In this document: positions 61,650 to 64,000 of the stretch, one piece after another
Layout: every line of letters starts with the position of its first letter
Position numbering within the stretch: position 1 is the first letter of the stretch
Assembly (NCBI GenBank): GCA_037039925.1
Contig: JAXRKP010001707.1
Span: 35,796-99,795, forward strand
Direction: 5' to 3'
Source of the DNA: Doris montereyensis
Lineage: Eukaryota; Mollusca; Gastropoda; Nudibranchia; Dorididae
DNA: 64,000 nucleotides
Position numbers and translations under genes: made by a program
Notes under the pieces: generated by a model
Database searches by the model: none
Told to the model about the DNA's origin: nothing
What the model saw: only the letters and a program-made list of their open reading frames with translations

Positions 61650-63772
61650 AAAGCTACTTAACTCAAAATAGTGGAACTAAATAAACCAATAGTAAAACAT
61701 ATGTACTAATCCAGGATAAAAAGATTATCAGTAAAAGGCAGATGGATCTGAAGAAAAGGACAATAGAAGAAAAGTGGCAAATATATAAAGAAACACTCCT
61801 CAGTTGTACTAAAGAGGTCTGTGGTAGGGAAGAACAGCATGGTGGAATGAGAATGTCAAGACTAAGATCCAAAGAAAAGAAGGATGCCTGGAAGAAATAC
61901 TTGCAAACAAAGAGACCAGAGGATAGGGTAGATTACATGAATAAAATAACTATCGCCAAAAGGAAGTTAGAAAGCAAAACAGGAACAATGGGAAGAGTTT
62001 GGACAAAGACTTCAAAAGCTATCACGAAAATCAAAAGCTGTTCTGGAGGGGGGAGGGGCAATGAAGAGCATGAGTAAAAGACCAAGCATGCCCAATACGA
62101 CAAATTAAGAATGCCAAAGGAAAAATAATGAAAAGACAGCAAAATCATGGAAACTGGAGAAAGTATTTTGAACAATTATATAATCCCTCAGAACATATGA
62201 AACAAGGAGTAAAGATCAATTATTAAGAGTAACAAGTAATCCAGAGGAGACAGCTGAAGATGTAGATATCTCAATAGAAGAACTTCAAACAGCTATAAGA
62301 AAAAGTAGAAATTAGGAAAAGCCCCAGGAGCAGATCACGTTTATCCAGAAATGATTACCAAGGGATAGAGGCAGACAAACTACTACATGCAATATGTCGA
62401 GAAGCATGGAAGTCCAAACAGGTGCCAGATGACTGGAGGGGAACAGTAGTACCAATATATAGAAAAGGATCAACTATGGAATGCTCAAACTATGGGGGAT
62501 ATCACTACTTAGCGTACCAGGAAAAGTGTATGCCAGGATTCTGGAAATGAGACTTAGGAAAAGTAGAGGATCAGATTGAAGAACATCAGAGTGGATTTAG
62601 ACCAGTAAGAAGTGTACAAGATCACATATTTACAATTACACAAATAATAGAAAAAATATTTGAGAGAAACATTGACTTGCACCTGTGTTTTATTGACTTA
62701 GAAAAGGCACTTGACACTATGAGGAGAGACAAACTATGGCATTCTTTAAAATAACACAATGTAGAGCAAAATTTAATAAAAGCCATTAAATGATTTTACA
62801 ATAAATCAACATGTGCAGTGAGAGTAGCTGGGAAATGTATCTGAAGAATTTGATGTAAATATAGGAGTAGAAAGGGTTGTAACCTGAGTCCTCTTTTTGT
62901 TTATCACATTTATGGATTCAGTCGCAAAGGCGTCCTGAAACATGAAAATGAACATAGGTATGTGGAAGCTCAAACCAGTAAATGTATCAATGCTTTCATT
63001 TGCTGATGATTTAGTTCTGTTTGGAAAATCAGAAGGGACCTCCAGTCAAATATCAACATAATGAATAATAAATGAAATAAAAGAGGAATGAGGCAAATGC
63101 AAATAAAACCAAAACAATGCTAGTAACAAGGGAAGCTCAAAACACAAAATCTTAAATTAGGCAGGGATAATTTAGAACAAGTTCAAAGCTACAATTACTT
63201 AGGAGTAATGATTAACTCAAAGCAAAAACTAAGAGAAGAAATCAGCCAGAGAATTCAAAAGGCAAGTGCAATATATAACCATCTAGAAGGCATTTGTAAG
63301 TAAACAAGAATTATCAACAAAAACCAAAATGGCAGTATACAACACAGTTTATTGTCTTACTCTCCTCTATGGCAGTAAAACCTGGACCTTAGACAGTAGG
63401 GAATACAGTAGAATACAGGCAGGTGAAATGAAATATCTAAGAAGAGTAGTACGAAAACTAAAAGGGACAAAATCAGAAACACAACAATAAGAGATCAAAC
63501 CAAAAGCAGATAGCATAAAAACTAATGTAGAAATAAATCAACTGAGATGGTTTGGGCATGTTAACAGAATGAATGACAATAGAATAGCTAAATCAGTATG
63601 CAGTGCTAAAACTCAAGGTAAAGGACCAAAGGCAGACCTCGGAGAAAGTGGGAAGAAGATATAAAAGAGGCATTAACGCAAAGAAGTTTAACTTTCACGG
63701 AAGGAAACAGAAAATGTCAGGACAGGGCAGCCTGGAGAAAGATCATCTCGGGCATCTAAAACCCAAGATAGA
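61650..63772 (+). mobile_element. LINE family 1, 5'-truncated dead copy
   Basis: Plus-strand counterpart of the 43-46 kb element: the pre-RT linker (MDLKKRTIEEKWQIYKETLL), broken RT (GFRPVRSVQDHIFT-like, FADDLVLF) and tail (GRKQKMSGQGSLEKDHLGHL). Many frameshifts. It ends in the GATA satellite. Confidence 0.85.
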
Positions 63773-63777
63773 TACAC

Positions 63778-63863
63778 AGATAAATAGATATAGATAGACA
63801 AATAGATAGAATAGAATTCATACATAGATATATAGATAGACAGACAAATAGAGAGATAGATAG

Positions 63864-63896
<33 letters not shown>

Positions 63897-63913
63897 CACA
63901 GATAAATAGATAC

Positions 63914-63947
<34 letters not shown>

Positions 63948-63960
63948 GGATAAGTAATAA

Positions 63961-63991
<31 letters not shown>

Positions 63992-63992
63992 C
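63778..63992. repeat. (GATA)n microsatellite
   Basis: GATA with GACA and other variants, running to the window edge. It follows the LINE end directly. Confidence 0.95.
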
Positions 63993-64000
63993 ACAGACAG

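Overview
The window is animal nuclear DNA, most likely from a gastropod mollusc. It is AT-rich, its genes are split into many short exons with GT/AG introns, and it is crowded with tRNA-derived SINEs, non-LTR retrotransposon (LINE) debris, minisatellites and very long microsatellites. The mollusc assignment is an inference from the repeat character, including TCTAGATC-type islands, and from the gene content. It is not proven.

Three multi-exon genes can be rebuilt by following splice sites and codon phase across exons. (1) A minus-strand gene (about 13.1 kb down to the left edge, 14 exons) encodes a BTB/POZ protein of more than 500 residues. It has an N-terminal region that resembles a calycin barrel, a BTB domain, an acidic linker and a long helical or coiled-coil C-terminus. 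I do not recognise the family. (2) MAD2L1, the spindle-checkpoint HORMA protein, lies on the plus strand in five exons (16,286-26,110) and codes for 200 residues. A CDE/CHR-like cell-cycle element lies about 47 bp before its ATG. It is head-to-head with gene 1. (3) A minus-strand gene (49.6 kb down to 32.2 kb, eight visible exons, 5' end not found) encodes three cysteine-rich LU (Ly6/uPAR, three-finger) domains. Between the second and third LU domains is one 1,962-bp exon coding 653 residues of low-complexity sequence: KGTKKT repeats, 22-residue Cys/Lys/Thr repeats, and Ser-His-Asp-Lys repeats. Phases close exactly on both sides, but one in-frame TAA interrupts the exon. This is the most novel object here.

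Layout: 0-13.1 kb, BTB gene with a 43-bp minisatellite and a probable piggyBac relic in its introns. 13.1-16.3 kb, divergent intergenic space with a TATA-preceded small hydrophobic ORF, a GAA tract and a SINE. 16.3-26.1 kb, MAD2L1 with two TIR elements and ACT and CT microsatellites in its introns. 26.1-32.2 kb, convergent intergenic SINE cluster. 32.2-49.6 kb, LU-domain gene whose introns hold four minisatellites, a nearly complete but dead LINE nested in a SINE, and long AAT, TTA and AG tracts. 49.6-64 kb, no gene recognised: 5'-truncated LINE copies of two families, a LINE 3' tail with a TATCT satellite, a 59-bp minisatellite and a terminal GATA satellite.

MAD2L1 acts in mitosis. The BTB protein may be a cullin-3 adaptor or scaffold, and the LU protein is probably secreted. 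I see no functional link among the three beyond adjacency.
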